This document shows positions 46,945-56,363 of a DNA stretch of 64,000 bases, in pieces (the first letter of the stretch is position 1; every line of letters begins with the position of its first letter). The DNA is from Xanthomarina gelatinilytica (GTDB taxonomy: Bacteria > Bacteroidota > Bacteroidia > Flavobacteriales > Flavobacteriaceae): the NCBI RefSeq assembly GCF_000348685.1, contig NZ_ANLA01000019.1:1-64000 (forward strand), read 5' to 3'. A program made the translations under genes and the position numbers. The notes under the pieces are model-generated. The model was given only the letters and a program-made list of their open reading frames with translations. It was not told where the DNA came from and did no database searches.

Positions 46945-47909
46945 TCAAACGGATAAAATCTAAAATATTGGCATCTTTCAGGAACAAAAAAATAAATGTG
47001 TTTCTTTTGTTTGTTTTGTTGTCTTTTGTGGTGCTTTTGTTTTTAAAACTATCCAATACATACACAAACACCATTACCTTTAAAATTAGTAAGATACAAG
47101 TACCAGAAGGACATTTGGTATTGAACAATGACTCTCATAAGTTGAATATTACCTTACGTACTCATGGTTTCAATCTGTTGAAATATTATTTTAAAGAACC
47201 TGAAATAACCATAGATTTCAGTAAAAACATTTCAAACACAGATACGTTTTATGTTTGGAACAAGAACCAAGGCTATTCGGAGTTAAATACCCAATTTCCA
47301 AAAGATGAAGAGATTGTAAGCATTACTCCAGATACCATAAAATTTAGGTACGATGTTAATGCCGTAAAAAAAGTTCCAGTAAAATTAAAAACCAAAATAC
47401 AGTTTGCACAAGGCTATGATTTGTTGGATTCCATACAGATAAATCCAGATTCCATCAAAATCATTGGTCCAGAAATATTGGTATCCAAAATAGCTTTCGT
47501 GGAAACAGATTCCTTGCGCTTAAAAGACATTAAAACAGACATACATACTTCTGTGCCATTAAAGATGCCTAAGAACAAGAATGGAAACCTGAAATTTTCA
47601 GCAAAAAACACAAATATTAAAGCTCAGGTAGATAAATTTACCGAAGGTCACGTAAAAGTTCCAGTGTCAGTAATTAATATTCCAGAAAACATCACCATAA
47701 AGTATTTTCCTAAAAAAGTTTACGTAACTTATTACACAAGTTTATCCAACTACAACAACATTAAAGAAACCGATTTTGAAATAGTTTGCGATTACAATGA
47801 CATTAAGTCAAGCTCAGAGTATTTGGTTCCTAAAATAATAAAAAAACCAAAAAAGGTAAAGCATGTGAAATTATCTCAAGAACATATTGAATTTATTATT
47901 ATAGAATGA
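46941..47909 (+). CDS. YbbR-domain (CdaR-like) membrane protein
   Basis: A 322-residue protein with one N-terminal transmembrane helix (about 18-37) and extracytoplasmic YbbR-type beta domains, visible as repeats of a V.V.v.....y......P..V.i.GP pattern, such as NPDSIKIIGPEILVSKI. In Firmicutes CdaR regulates the diadenylate cyclase CdaA, but here no cyclase gene is adjacent. It is overlapped by 4 bases on both sides (glycosyltransferase and coaE), so these three genes form one operon. Confidence 0.8.
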   Translation: MIKRIKSKILASFRNKKINVFLLFVLLSFVVLLFLKLSNTYTNTITFKISKIQVPEGHLVLNNDSHKLNITLRTHGFNLLKYYFKEPEITIDFSKNISNTDTFYVWNKNQGYSELNTQFPKDEEIVSITPDTIKFRYDVNAVKKVPVKLKTKIQFAQGYDLLDSIQINPDSIKIIGPEILVSKIAFVETDSLRLKDIKTDIHTSVPLKMPKNKNGNLKFSAKNTNIKAQVDKFTEGHVKVPVSVINIPENITIKYFPKKVYVTYYTSLSNYNNIKETDFEIVCDYNDIKSSSEYLVPKIIKKPKKVKHVKLSQEHIEFIIIE

Positions 47910-48493
47910 AAATAGTAGGTTTAACAGGAGGAATTGGAAGTGGTAAAACCACTGTGGCCAAACAGTTTCAAGCTTTAGGGATACCTGTTTACATAGCAGA
48001 TGATGAAGCTAAAAAACTGATGAACAGATCCAAGATAATTAAACGGAAACTCAAAGCGCTTTTTGGAGACGAAGCCTATAAAGACAATACATTGAACAGG
48101 CCTTTTTTGGCAGATAAAATTTTTAATAATGCTGAAAACCTAAAAAAAATGAATGCTGTGGTACACCCAAAGGTAGCATCTCATTTTAAAAATTGGTTAA
48201 AAAAACAGATAGCTCCCTATGTTTTAAAAGAATCGGCTATTTTATTTGAAAATGGTGCCTATAAGGATTGTGATTTAATAATAACCGTAACAGCTCCCTT
48301 GGAGCTAAGAAAAAAACGACTTTTAAAACGGGACAATACCACTCTTGAAAAAATCCAAGCCATTATAAACAATCAATGGAGCGACGAATCCAAAATTTCA
48401 AAATCCCATTTTGTAATAACCAACAAAGACCTGGAAGAAACCAAGCAACAAGTACAACTTACTCATAACAAAATCGTTAACTTGATAGCATAA
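47906..48493 (+). CDS. coaE: Dephospho-CoA kinase
   Basis: Last step of coenzyme A synthesis. It is 195 residues with Walker A GLTGGIGSGKTTVAKQF, the ADDEAKKL segment, the VVHPKV lid region and the C-terminal RLLKRDNTTLEKI. All family motifs are intact. Third gene of the glycosyltransferase/YbbR operon. Confidence 0.96.
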   Translation: MKIVGLTGGIGSGKTTVAKQFQALGIPVYIADDEAKKLMNRSKIIKRKLKALFGDEAYKDNTLNRPFLADKIFNNAENLKKMNAVVHPKVASHFKNWLKKQIAPYVLKESAILFENGAYKDCDLIITVTAPLELRKKRLLKRDNTTLEKIQAIINNQWSDESKISKSHFVITNKDLEETKQQVQLTHNKIVNLIA

Positions 48494-48558
48494 AACCTAA
48501 ATTTTAACATTTTTGTTAATGTAAGGTTAAATGATAAGTAAACTAAATGTTAAAATGT

Positions 48559-48566
48559 TAATTTTG
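48559..48566 (+). promoter_or_regulatory. -7 promoter box for the two-component system
   Basis: TAATTTTG ends 5 bases before the histidine kinase ATG. Confidence 0.55.
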
Positions 48567-48570
48567 AACG

Positions 48571-50148
48571 ATGAACAAAAAGTTATTCATCATACTGATT
48601 CTATTAATGAGCTTGTCTTTGGTAGGAATCATTTTCGTTCAAGCATATTATATCAATAACTCTCTTAAAAACGAAGAAGAGCAATTTACATTCAATGTTA
48701 AAAAAGCCTTAAGCTTCACATCAAAAAACATTGAAGACAGGGAGTTTAAGGAATATGTATTGAAATTTCAAGATTTATTGGACCAAGGCGTAAAGCCAGA
48801 TACAACGGCTTTTAGGGAATTGTATTTGAAAGAAGAGGGAAGTGGTTCCAATGAAAAACTAATATATAGAAACAGTATTTTAGAAGAGAATTACAAATTA
48901 TCTTCATCGATCTTTGACATAGGTTTAGACAGTATTAATATAAAAAAGGTATTGAGCGACAGGGAAACCAAAGTGCTTAAAAGTAGTGCTTTGGAGTCTA
49001 ATTCTAATCTGAATTTAGATGCCATGATGTTCGAGTTTGGAAAACTGTCCAAAGGGGCTGAAATTTTTTACGATACAGCTTACGAAGATTTATCTTATAG
49101 AGTGCCAATCCATAAACGTGTTACCAAAGAGGAAATAGAAAGCCTTTTAAAGAGCAAGTTAAACGAGGACAACATTGATATAGATTTTCAATTTGCTATT
49201 TACAGTAACGATTTGGCCACCAAAATTCAATCGGAAGATTTTGAATTGATAACAGAATCCACCTATAGTGTACCTGTTTTTCAGAATAAAAACGATGGAA
49301 GTAATTACAGGTTGTTGGTTAATTTTCCAAAACGAAACGTGTTTGTGCAATCGTCCATCATAAAAATGACATTGCTCTCAATTATTTTTACCTCCATCAT
49401 CATCATTGCCTATACAAGTGCCCTGATGCAATTACTGAAACAACGAAAAATATCCGAAATAAAAACAGATTTCATCAACAACATGACACATGAGTTTAAA
49501 ACACCTATAGCAACCATTAACCTAGCTTTAGATGCCATTAGGAACCCAACTGTCATTACAGATCAGGACAAAGTATTGCGTTATCTTAAAATGATAAAAG
49601 AAGAAAACAAGCGCATGCATGCACAAGTTGAAAATGTATTAAGAATATCTAAACTTGAAAGAAACGAATTAAACATTAGTAAGGAACGTGTGTTGTTGCA
49701 CGACATAATAGAAGATGCCATTACACATGTTGAATTGATAGTGGAGGACAGGAAAGGAAAAATAAAAGTGAATTTGTCTGCAGAAAATTCATCCGTTTTG
49801 GCAAACGAAACACATTTTACCAATGTTATTGTTAACATTCTGGACAATGCCATAAAATACACTCCAGAATCCAGGGCACCAATAATTGATGTGACTACCG
49901 AAAATGTAGGTACCAATATTTTATTGAGGATCAAAGATCAAGGAAGTGGCATGAGCAAAGCAGCACAAAAAAGAGTGTTTGAAAAATTTTATAGAGAGCA
50001 CACTGGAGATAGACATGATGTAAAAGGTCATGGATTGGGTTTAGCCTATGTTAAACGAATAGTAGAAGACCATCAAGGTCATATATCAGTTGAAAGTGAA
50101 AAGGACAAAGGAAGTACGTTTATTATCAAACTTCCATTAATATCGTAA
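48571..50148 (+). CDS. Sensor histidine kinase
   Basis: A 525-residue membrane kinase. Helix 1 (about 5-27) and helix 2 (about 262-285) bracket a periplasmic sensor of about 235 residues with no recognised fold. The dimerisation domain has the phospho-accepting histidine in NNMTHEFKTPIATI. The ATPase domain has NVIVNILDNAIKYTPE, IKDQGSGMSK and GHGLGLAYVKRIV. The overall plan resembles RprX of Bacteroides. The response regulator gene starts 5 bases downstream. The signal is unknown. Confidence 0.92.
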   Translation: MNKKLFIILILLMSLSLVGIIFVQAYYINNSLKNEEEQFTFNVKKALSFTSKNIEDREFKEYVLKFQDLLDQGVKPDTTAFRELYLKEEGSGSNEKLIYRNSILEENYKLSSSIFDIGLDSINIKKVLSDRETKVLKSSALESNSNLNLDAMMFEFGKLSKGAEIFYDTAYEDLSYRVPIHKRVTKEEIESLLKSKLNEDNIDIDFQFAIYSNDLATKIQSEDFELITESTYSVPVFQNKNDGSNYRLLVNFPKRNVFVQSSIIKMTLLSIIFTSIIIIAYTSALMQLLKQRKISEIKTDFINNMTHEFKTPIATINLALDAIRNPTVITDQDKVLRYLKMIKEENKRMHAQVENVLRISKLERNELNISKERVLLHDIIEDAITHVELIVEDRKGKIKVNLSAENSSVLANETHFTNVIVNILDNAIKYTPESRAPIIDVTTENVGTNILLRIKDQGSGMSKAAQKRVFEKFYREHTGDRHDVKGHGLGLAYVKRIVEDHQGHISVESEKDKGSTFIIKLPLIS

Positions 50149-50153
50149 AAGCT

Positions 50154-50864
50154 ATGAATGAACAACAAAAGAAAATATTATTAGTAGAAGATGATCCAAA
50201 TTTTGGAACCATCCTTAAGGATTATTTAACGATGAACGATTATCAAGTAACCCATGCTAAGAATGGTATGGAGGGCTTTGAGAAATTCAAGAAAGACGAT
50301 TTTGATTTATGCATTCTTGACGTGATGATGCCTTATAAAGATGGATTTACTTTAGCTAAAGAAATTAGGGAAAAAAACACCGATGTACCCATTGTGTTCC
50401 TAACTGCCAAGGCCATGAAAGAAGATGTGCTTAAAGGTTATAAGGTAGGTGCAGACGATTATTTAAACAAACCTTTTGATAGTGAGGTTTTGTTAATGAA
50501 AATTAAAGCAATCATGCAACGTAAAGCTACAGAAACAGTTGCAGATAGCAAACAATTTGAGTTTAAAATTGGGAAGTTCCATTTAAATTCCAAATTGCGT
50601 TTCTTAACATATGATGGAGGTGAACAAGTAAAATTATCCCCTAAAGAAAACGAATTGCTGCGTTTGCTGGCATTACATGAAAACGATTTAATGCCAAGGG
50701 AATTAGCTTTAACCAAAATTTGGAGAGACGACAACTATTTTACCTCCAGAAGTATGGACGTATATATTGCTAAACTTAGAAAGTATTTGAAATTGGACGA
50801 AAATGTTGAAATTTTAAACATTCATGGTGAAGGCTTTAGATTGGTTGTAAACCAAAGCGCTTAA
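50154..50864 (+). CDS. OmpR-family response regulator
   Basis: A 236-residue DNA-binding regulator partnered with the kinase directly upstream. Receiver domain (about 7-120): acidic pocket VEDDPNF, phospho-accepting aspartate in CILDVMMPYKDGF, switch threonine FLTAKAM and the lysine NKPFD. The winged-helix domain (about 138-232) has KLSPKENELLRLLA and TSRSMDVYIAKLRKYL. It resembles RprY. A strong terminator follows. Target genes are unknown. Confidence 0.95.
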   Translation: MNEQQKKILLVEDDPNFGTILKDYLTMNDYQVTHAKNGMEGFEKFKKDDFDLCILDVMMPYKDGFTLAKEIREKNTDVPIVFLTAKAMKEDVLKGYKVGADDYLNKPFDSEVLLMKIKAIMQRKATETVADSKQFEFKIGKFHLNSKLRFLTYDGGEQVKLSPKENELLRLLALHENDLMPRELALTKIWRDDNYFTSRSMDVYIAKLRKYLKLDENVEILNIHGEGFRLVVNQSA

Positions 50865-50888
50865 ATAAATTTAAGTTTTTATAATAAT

Positions 50889-50938
50889 AAATCCAGCTAG
50901 TTGTTTTGTTTAATCAAAATATAGCTGGATTTTTTTTT
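50889..50938 (+). terminator. Intrinsic terminator of the two-component operon
   Basis: Perfect arms AATCCAGCTA (50890-50899) and TAGCTGGATT (50922-50931), followed by a run of T. Confidence 0.85.
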
Positions 50939-51120
50939 GATGATATATTAAATAACTTTTTGTGTCCTTGAACTTAGTTTTAATTTTAGAAGTTTTTCAT
51001 ACGTTGAACTTAATAACCACTATCTTCAATACCTCACCAGCACAATTGCTGCCAACCCAATGTGATTTAAAATTGAGACATGCCACTTTTTAGGTAGATA
51101 AGATTTATGACCTTAAAAAA

Positions 51121-52020
51121 CTATTTCAACTTTATGGTTTCTATTATGGTTTCCAAAGGGGTTTTATAATGAAACCAGAGTATGTCTTCTTTTTTTCTAA
51201 ACCAAGTTAGTTGTCTTTTGGCAAAACGTCTGGAGTTTTTCTTGATTTCGGAAACAGCAAAATCCAAAGTCCATTCACCATTTAGATATTTAAAAAGCTC
51301 TTTATAGCCTACAGTGTTTAGTGCATTTAAATGTTTTTTATCTTGAAGGTTCTTAACTTCAGTCAATAAGCCTTGTTCCATCATTAAATCCACCCGATTG
51401 TTGATTCTGTAATAGATAATGTCTCTCTCGGCTGTTAACCCAATACTTATGGTTTTAAAATCGCGTTTGTTTTTTGCCTTATTTAAAAATGAAGAATAAG
51501 GTTTTCCGGACCCAATGCTAACTTCCAAAGCACGAATAACCCGTTGGGGATTATCAATAGCAATATGCTTGTAAGAATTAGGATCCAACGTTTTTAATTG
51601 TTCTTGAAGGGCTTGCAAACCTTCTTCTTTAAACTGTTTGTTCAATTGCTCTCGAATAGAGGCAGGAACTTTTGGGAAATGGTCCAAACCCTGTGTTACG
51701 GCATCAACATATAAACCAGAGCCACCTACCATGATAACGGTATCATGGGTTTTGAAAAGCTGCTTTAATAAGTGTAAGGCATCTTTTTCAAAAGCACCTA
51801 CATTGTAATCGTCTTCTACAGATTTATGATGAATAAAATGGTGTTTTGCCTGGGCTAATTCTGATGGAGTGGGAGCAGCTGTACCAATTTGCATCTCTTT
51901 AAAAAACTGTCTGGAATCTGCTGAAATGATTTCGGTATTAAAATCATTGGCCAGTTTAATGCTTAAGGCTGTTTTGCCAATGGCTGTTGGTCCTACAATG
52001 CTAATAAGGGTTTTAGTCAT
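51121..52020 (-). CDS. miaA: tRNA dimethylallyltransferase
   Basis: Adds dimethylallyl to A37 of tRNAs that read UNN codons. It is 299 residues. P-loop SIVGPTAIGKTALSIKL at the N-terminus, then ISADSRQFFKEMQIGTA, GGSGLYVDAV and DNPQRVIRALEV. The C-terminal RRFAKRQLTWFRK is typical. The ATG at 52020 is the natural start; the frame is open to 52077 but that lies inside the ion-channel gene. It overlaps that gene by 8 bases. Confidence 0.96.
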   Translation of the reverse strand: MTKTLISIVGPTAIGKTALSIKLANDFNTEIISADSRQFFKEMQIGTAAPTPSELAQAKHHFIHHKSVEDDYNVGAFEKDALHLLKQLFKTHDTVIMVGGSGLYVDAVTQGLDHFPKVPASIREQLNKQFKEEGLQALQEQLKTLDPNSYKHIAIDNPQRVIRALEVSIGSGKPYSSFLNKAKNKRDFKTISIGLTAERDIIYYRINNRVDLMMEQGLLTEVKNLQDKKHLNALNTVGYKELFKYLNGEWTLDFAVSEIKKNSRRFAKRQLTWFRKKEDILWFHYKTPLETIIETIKLK

Positions 52021-52867
52021 GATGTAACTTGCATCCACATTTATAACAAAACTCGGCACCATCTTGATGCTTGTCATTCAAGCAATTCACGCAACATTGG
52101 GTGTTTACATGAACTACTTTGTCTTTTTTAGGTTCTTCTTTTTGTTTAGATTGTGAAGAATATTCTGCAGACACAATTCCTGTTGGTACAGCAATAATAC
52201 CATAACCTAAAATCATCACTAATGAGGCTATAAATTGTCCTAAAGGTGTTTGAGGTGTTATATCTCCAAAACCTACAGTTGTTAGAGTTACAATACACCA
52301 ATAAACACTTTTAGGAATATTGTCAAAACCACTATCTTCTCCTTCAACCAAATACATAATGGTTCCAAGAATCACAGCTAATATAATCACTGCAAATAGA
52401 AAAACAGATATTTTTACACGACTGGCTTTTAAAGCAGACGATAGCATGTTTGAGGCTCCTAAAAATCTAGCTAATTTTAAAATTCTAAATATTCTTAATA
52501 ACCGTAAAGCTCTTAAAGCTACTAAAGCATGGGTTCCTGCAAAAATTAGAGATAAGTATTTAGGAATGGTAGAAAGTAAATCAATGATGCCGTAAAAACT
52601 GGTAATGTATTTTAAAGGTTTTTTTACAGTTATAATTCTTAAAACATATTCAATAGTAAAAAGAATGGTAATCACCCATTCAGAAATGTTTAAAAAATTA
52701 TGATATTTAACATCTATACTTTTTACACTCTCTAGCATTACCAGAATAATACTTGCTAAAATTGTTACCAATAAAATGACATCAAATAGTTTTCCTGCAG
52801 GAGTATCTGCTTCATAAATAATTTCATGAAGTTTATCTTTCCAGTTTTTGTGATGTTTGTCGTTCAT
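52013..52867 (-). CDS. Voltage-gated potassium-channel-like protein with C-terminal zinc ribbon
   Basis: A 284-residue six-helix channel. S1-S4 occupy about 25-150, with the voltage-sensor pattern LRALRLLRIFRILKLARFLG. The pore helix and selectivity filter read VTLTTVGFGDITP (about 190-202), and S6 follows. The filter is TVGFGD, the eukaryotic Kv-type TVGYGD with F. The tail has two cysteine pairs (CCVNC and CYKCGC) that look like a small zinc ribbon. Potassium selectivity is inferred. Overlaps miaA. Confidence 0.87.
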   Translation of the reverse strand: MNDKHHKNWKDKLHEIIYEADTPAGKLFDVILLVTILASIILVMLESVKSIDVKYHNFLNISEWVITILFTIEYVLRIITVKKPLKYITSFYGIIDLLSTIPKYLSLIFAGTHALVALRALRLLRIFRILKLARFLGASNMLSSALKASRVKISVFLFAVIILAVILGTIMYLVEGEDSGFDNIPKSVYWCIVTLTTVGFGDITPQTPLGQFIASLVMILGYGIIAVPTGIVSAEYSSQSKQKEEPKKDKVVHVNTQCCVNCLNDKHQDGAEFCYKCGCKLHHD

Positions 52868-52897
52868 TTTAAGTAAAAAAGCAGTAAACGAAGATAA

Positions 52898-54259
52898 TTA
52901 AAATATTATAGTTTTAAGGTTCTTATTCCTTCTAAGATAATTTTGAATAATATGTTGGGTGTCCCTATTGTTTTCCATGGGTGTAATTACAGATTCCAAC
53001 ACACTGGAGTTTGTAATTTGATAGTTTAAATTTATATATCCATATCCAGCAAAAACACCATTTTTTATTAAAACCACACTGCGTTCACTTATATCCCTGC
53101 CTTTATCAATAATGGCCATGTTTTTATTTGCATAGCTGTATTTATCTATAAGTTGTTGTACGCGTTTGTTGTAGGTTTCATAGGGTTCTTCTTTAATACA
53201 GGCTCCTTCGCACTGCTTAATGGTATAGTTGAAGCAATTGCTTTTGGTAGGATACAATCCGGACAGTTTCTGACACAGATGAAATTCTTCCACAGCTTTA
53301 AATAAAAACTGTTTTCCACTATTTCTGGTGCTAAAAGTGGTAATGGCTTTTTTTCTGCCATCTGCTTTGTCAATGCTTAAATTTAAATAGCCATCATCGT
53401 CTTCAAAACTATAAAGTGCATGTGTAAAAATGGTTCTTCTTAAGGCTCTGTTAAAGATGGGTTTGTTGCTTTTTATTTCTTGACTTTCCTTTAAAAGGGC
53501 AACAAGTTCGTTGCCAGTAGCTTCATAGGTTACAGCAGCAGTTTGCAATTGAATTTTCTTGGACTTGGAATTGGTATTGGTAAAATGTTGACTGATCCTG
53601 TTTTTAATGTTTTTGCTTTTTCCTATATAAATAATTTCACCAGCTTGATTATGTATGTAATAAACTCCTGTAATGTTTGGAAGATCGTTTAAAATTTGTT
53701 TTAAACTGGGCTCCATTTTAAAAGTAGGTTCAACCACAATGGCATCTTTTACAATAGCTTTTTTAACATCTTTTGCAAGAAGCATTTTAAAAAGCTTAAC
53801 CGTTGCAATGGCATCTCCATTGGCTCTGTGTCTATCGCTAACTGGAATCCCAAGGGCTCTGGCAAGCTTCCCTAAACTGTAAGAAGCTTGGTCTGGAATA
53901 AGTGTTTTGGATAAAGAAACAGTGCAAAGTGTTTTACGTTTGTAAGGAAAGCCCAAACGCTTAAATTCCGTTCTTAGAATCCTGTAGTCAAATTCGGCAT
54001 TGTGGGCTACAATCACGCAGTCTTCTGTAATTTCTATAATACGTTTGGCAATTTCATAAAATTTAGGGGCATTTTTAAGCATCTTGCTGTTAATGCCTGT
54101 AAGATTTACAACAAAGGGTTGAATCTCTCTCTCAGGATTTACCAAACTAATAAACTGGTCCACTACTTGATGGCCATCAAATTTATATATAGCTATTTCG
54201 GTAATGCCTTCTTCGTTATACTTTCCACCTGTGGTTTCTATGTCTAATATAGCGTAAAT
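52898..54259 (-). CDS. DnaQ-like exonuclease fused to a GIY-YIG nuclease domain, non-standard start
   Basis: A 453-residue nuclease with an N-terminal DEDDh exonuclease domain (about 1-170) and a GIY-YIG domain (GVYYIHNQAGEIIYIGKSKN near residue 195) followed by a UvrC-like region with cysteines. Exonuclease motif I is YAILDIETTGG; it lies upstream of the first conventional start (GTG at 54163), so a start there would remove a catalytic motif. The reading frame is open from a TAG just past 54300 but contains no ATG, GTG or TTG before motif I. The best candidate is ATT at 54257-54259. The stop codon of yggS is 48 bases upstream. Probably acts in DNA repair; role inferred. Confidence 0.8.
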   Translation of the reverse strand: MYAILDIETTGGKYNEEGITEIAIYKFDGHQVVDQFISLVNPEREIQPFVVNLTGINSKMLKNAPKFYEIAKRIIEITEDCVIVAHNAEFDYRILRTEFKRLGFPYKRKTLCTVSLSKTLIPDQASYSLGKLARALGIPVSDRHRANGDAIATVKLFKMLLAKDVKKAIVKDAIVVEPTFKMEPSLKQILNDLPNITGVYYIHNQAGEIIYIGKSKNIKNRISQHFTNTNSKSKKIQLQTAAVTYEATGNELVALLKESQEIKSNKPIFNRALRRTIFTHALYSFEDDDGYLNLSIDKADGRKKAITTFSTRNSGKQFLFKAVEEFHLCQKLSGLYPTKSNCFNYTIKQCEGACIKEEPYETYNKRVQQLIDKYSYANKNMAIIDKGRDISERSVVLIKNGVFAGYGYINLNYQITNSSVLESVITPMENNRDTQHIIQNYLRRNKNLKTIIF

Positions 54260-54307
54260 ATGTAAGCTGTTTTTTTGTAAAGTTTTTAGCTATGCTAGTA
54301 AAACTTT

Positions 54308-54970
54308 TTATTCATTATAATTTCGTTCGCCAAAGATACTACTTCCTACGCGAATCATGTTGCTACCACATGCAATTGCTAAGGGATAATCGCCACTCAT
54401 TCCCATAGAGATTACCTTTAGATCTGGTTTAAAGCGCTTAAGATGGTTAAAAGTGGTTTTTAACTGTGTAAACTCCTTTTTTATTTGTTCTTTGTCCTCT
54501 GTAAAAGTGGCCATTCCCATAACTCCAATCACGTTTGTGTTTTTTAATTCTGAAAACTCGTTGGATTGTAATATCTCTGAAGCTTCCTTGGCACTCATTC
54601 CAAATTTGGAATCTTCTGATGCGATTTTTATTTGAAGTAAACAGTCTATAACCCTTTGGTGTTTTTTGGCTTGTTTATTGATTTCTTTAAGCGTTTTAAA
54701 GTTTTCCACACCATGAATCAAACTTACAAATGAAGCCATGTATTTAACCTTATTGCGTTGTACATGGCCAATCATGTGCCATTGAATGTCTTTGGGCATC
54801 TGTTCCTGTTTTTCAACCATTTCTTGGATTTTGTTTTCTCCAAAAACACGTTGTCCAGCTTCATAAGCTTGCATGATATCACTTACAGGTTTGGTTTTGG
54901 AAACAGCCACAAGGGTGACTTGTTCCGGTAATGTTGATTTTATATGGTGAAGGTTTTGTTGTATGGACAT
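54308..54970 (-). CDS. YggS-family pyridoxal-phosphate homeostasis protein
   Basis: A 220-residue PLP-binding TIM-barrel protein (PROSC/YggS), which buffers pyridoxal phosphate rather than catalysing a reaction. The PLP lysine is in LVAVSKTKPVSDI. Others are VFGENKIQEM, WHMIGHVQRNKVKYM and SMGMSGDYPLAIACGSNMIRVGS (split regions). Full length. The exonuclease gene follows 48 bases downstream on the same strand. Confidence 0.94.
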   Translation of the reverse strand: MSIQQNLHHIKSTLPEQVTLVAVSKTKPVSDIMQAYEAGQRVFGENKIQEMVEKQEQMPKDIQWHMIGHVQRNKVKYMASFVSLIHGVENFKTLKEINKQAKKHQRVIDCLLQIKIASEDSKFGMSAKEASEILQSNEFSELKNTNVIGVMGMATFTEDKEQIKKEFTQLKTTFNHLKRFKPDLKVISMGMSGDYPLAIACGSNMIRVGSSIFGERNYNE

Positions 54971-55049
54971 AATTTATAATTTGTTGCCAAATTGCACCTT
55001 GTTTGGCAAAAAGGCGAAACAAGGTACAACTTAATAAAGATAGATTTAA

Positions 55050-56288
55050 TTAAAATTCGTAAATAGTCACTCCACTTCGCAACTTAGGTTCAATATATGT
55101 GCTTTTAGGTGGCATGGTAAGGCCGTCTTCGGCAATTTGTTTCATTTCTTCCACACAAACAGGAAGCATGACAAAGCCAACTTTAGATTCGCCACTATCC
55201 ACACTGCTTTTAATGTTTACCAAATCTTTTTTTCCATTGATATAAGTAATTCTCTGATCGTTCCTTAAGTCTTCAATACCTAGAATGGGATTTAAAATGG
55301 TTTTGTAAAGAATTTGTGAATCCAAACCGTCTAAAGAGGTTTCAATTTGATATATGGTTTTACGTAAATAAAGAGAATAAAAATCGCCATCCAGATACAT
55401 ACTGAAATGATGTTTCTTTGAAGGTTGATAAGGCATACTCCCTCTGTTTTCAATTCGGTAAAACGTATCCAATTGAATTAAAAATTCTTCTTTGCTCAAA
55501 CCATTCAAATCTTTGACCAACCTGTTAAATGCATGAATTTGCAAATCGGATTCTGGAATTAAATAACTCATAAAAAAATTGTAGGGCTCATCTCCTTGAT
55601 GGTCTGGGTTGGCATCCATTAAATCTTTGTAAAGCAAATATGAGGAAGCCGATCTATGATGGCCATCTGCAATGTAAATGGTGGGAATGTTTTCAAATTC
55701 CTTTTGTATGGCTTCAATAATTTTTGGGTTATCAACCTTCCATAAGTAATGTGTATCCCTATATGTGGTAGTGAATTCAAATTCAGCTCGTTCTTTTTGT
55801 ATTTTCTTAATTAGGGAATCAATTACAGCGTTATCTGGATAGGTTAGGAGTACAGGTTCTGCATTAAATCCAACGGTTTTTAAGTAGTCTTTAAAAATAA
55901 TTTCACGATAAGCAATGGTATCTTCATGTTTTTTTATAACATCTGTTTCATAATCCAAAGCACTTGTGGCAGCAACAATACCGTTAAATTCCTGTTGTTC
56001 CCTGTCCACAATTCTATAAACGTAGTAACAAGGGGTTTCATCCTGTTTAAAAATACCATCTTCCTTAAACTCTAAATATCTGTTTTTAACCAAACTATAT
56101 CGTGCTTCTCCAGAAATGTCTTTGTCAAATCTATAACCAGGATTTACAATTTGTAAAAAAGAAAACGGATTGTCCCTTAACCTAGATTCCAATTGCTCCT
56201 TTGTGTAACTTTGGTACGAACGTGCCGCCACAAGACTCACTTTGTCTCGTGTGGGACGTACAGCTTTAAAAGGAATTATTTTTGACAT
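55050..56288 (-). CDS. DUF1015 family protein
   Basis: A 412-residue cytoplasmic protein of the widely conserved DUF1015 family. Start IPFKAVRPTRDKVSLVAARS, an FLQIVNPG segment and the signature IADGHHRSASSYLL near residue 205. Function unproven; some relatives lie near serine biosynthesis genes. Stands alone; a REP-like repeat follows its upstream region's neighbour gap (56364-56414). Confidence 0.88.
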   Translation of the reverse strand: MSKIIPFKAVRPTRDKVSLVAARSYQSYTKEQLESRLRDNPFSFLQIVNPGYRFDKDISGEARYSLVKNRYLEFKEDGIFKQDETPCYYVYRIVDREQQEFNGIVAATSALDYETDVIKKHEDTIAYREIIFKDYLKTVGFNAEPVLLTYPDNAVIDSLIKKIQKERAEFEFTTTYRDTHYLWKVDNPKIIEAIQKEFENIPTIYIADGHHRSASSYLLYKDLMDANPDHQGDEPYNFFMSYLIPESDLQIHAFNRLVKDLNGLSKEEFLIQLDTFYRIENRGSMPYQPSKKHHFSMYLDGDFYSLYLRKTIYQIETSLDGLDSQILYKTILNPILGIEDLRNDQRITYINGKKDLVNIKSSVDSGESKVGFVMLPVCVEEMKQIAEDGLTMPPKSTYIEPKLRSGVTIYEF

Positions 56289-56363
56289 TTTTTGCTTTTT
56301 GTGTCATTACAAGTGTTTTATTTAAAAAGCATGGAAATCTTTAATATGTGACCATACAAATTA

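Noticed and set aside
54164-54307. GTG at 54163 as the start of the exonuclease/GIY-YIG gene
   Set aside because: It would cut off catalytic motif I (DIETTGG), which is present in frame directly upstream.
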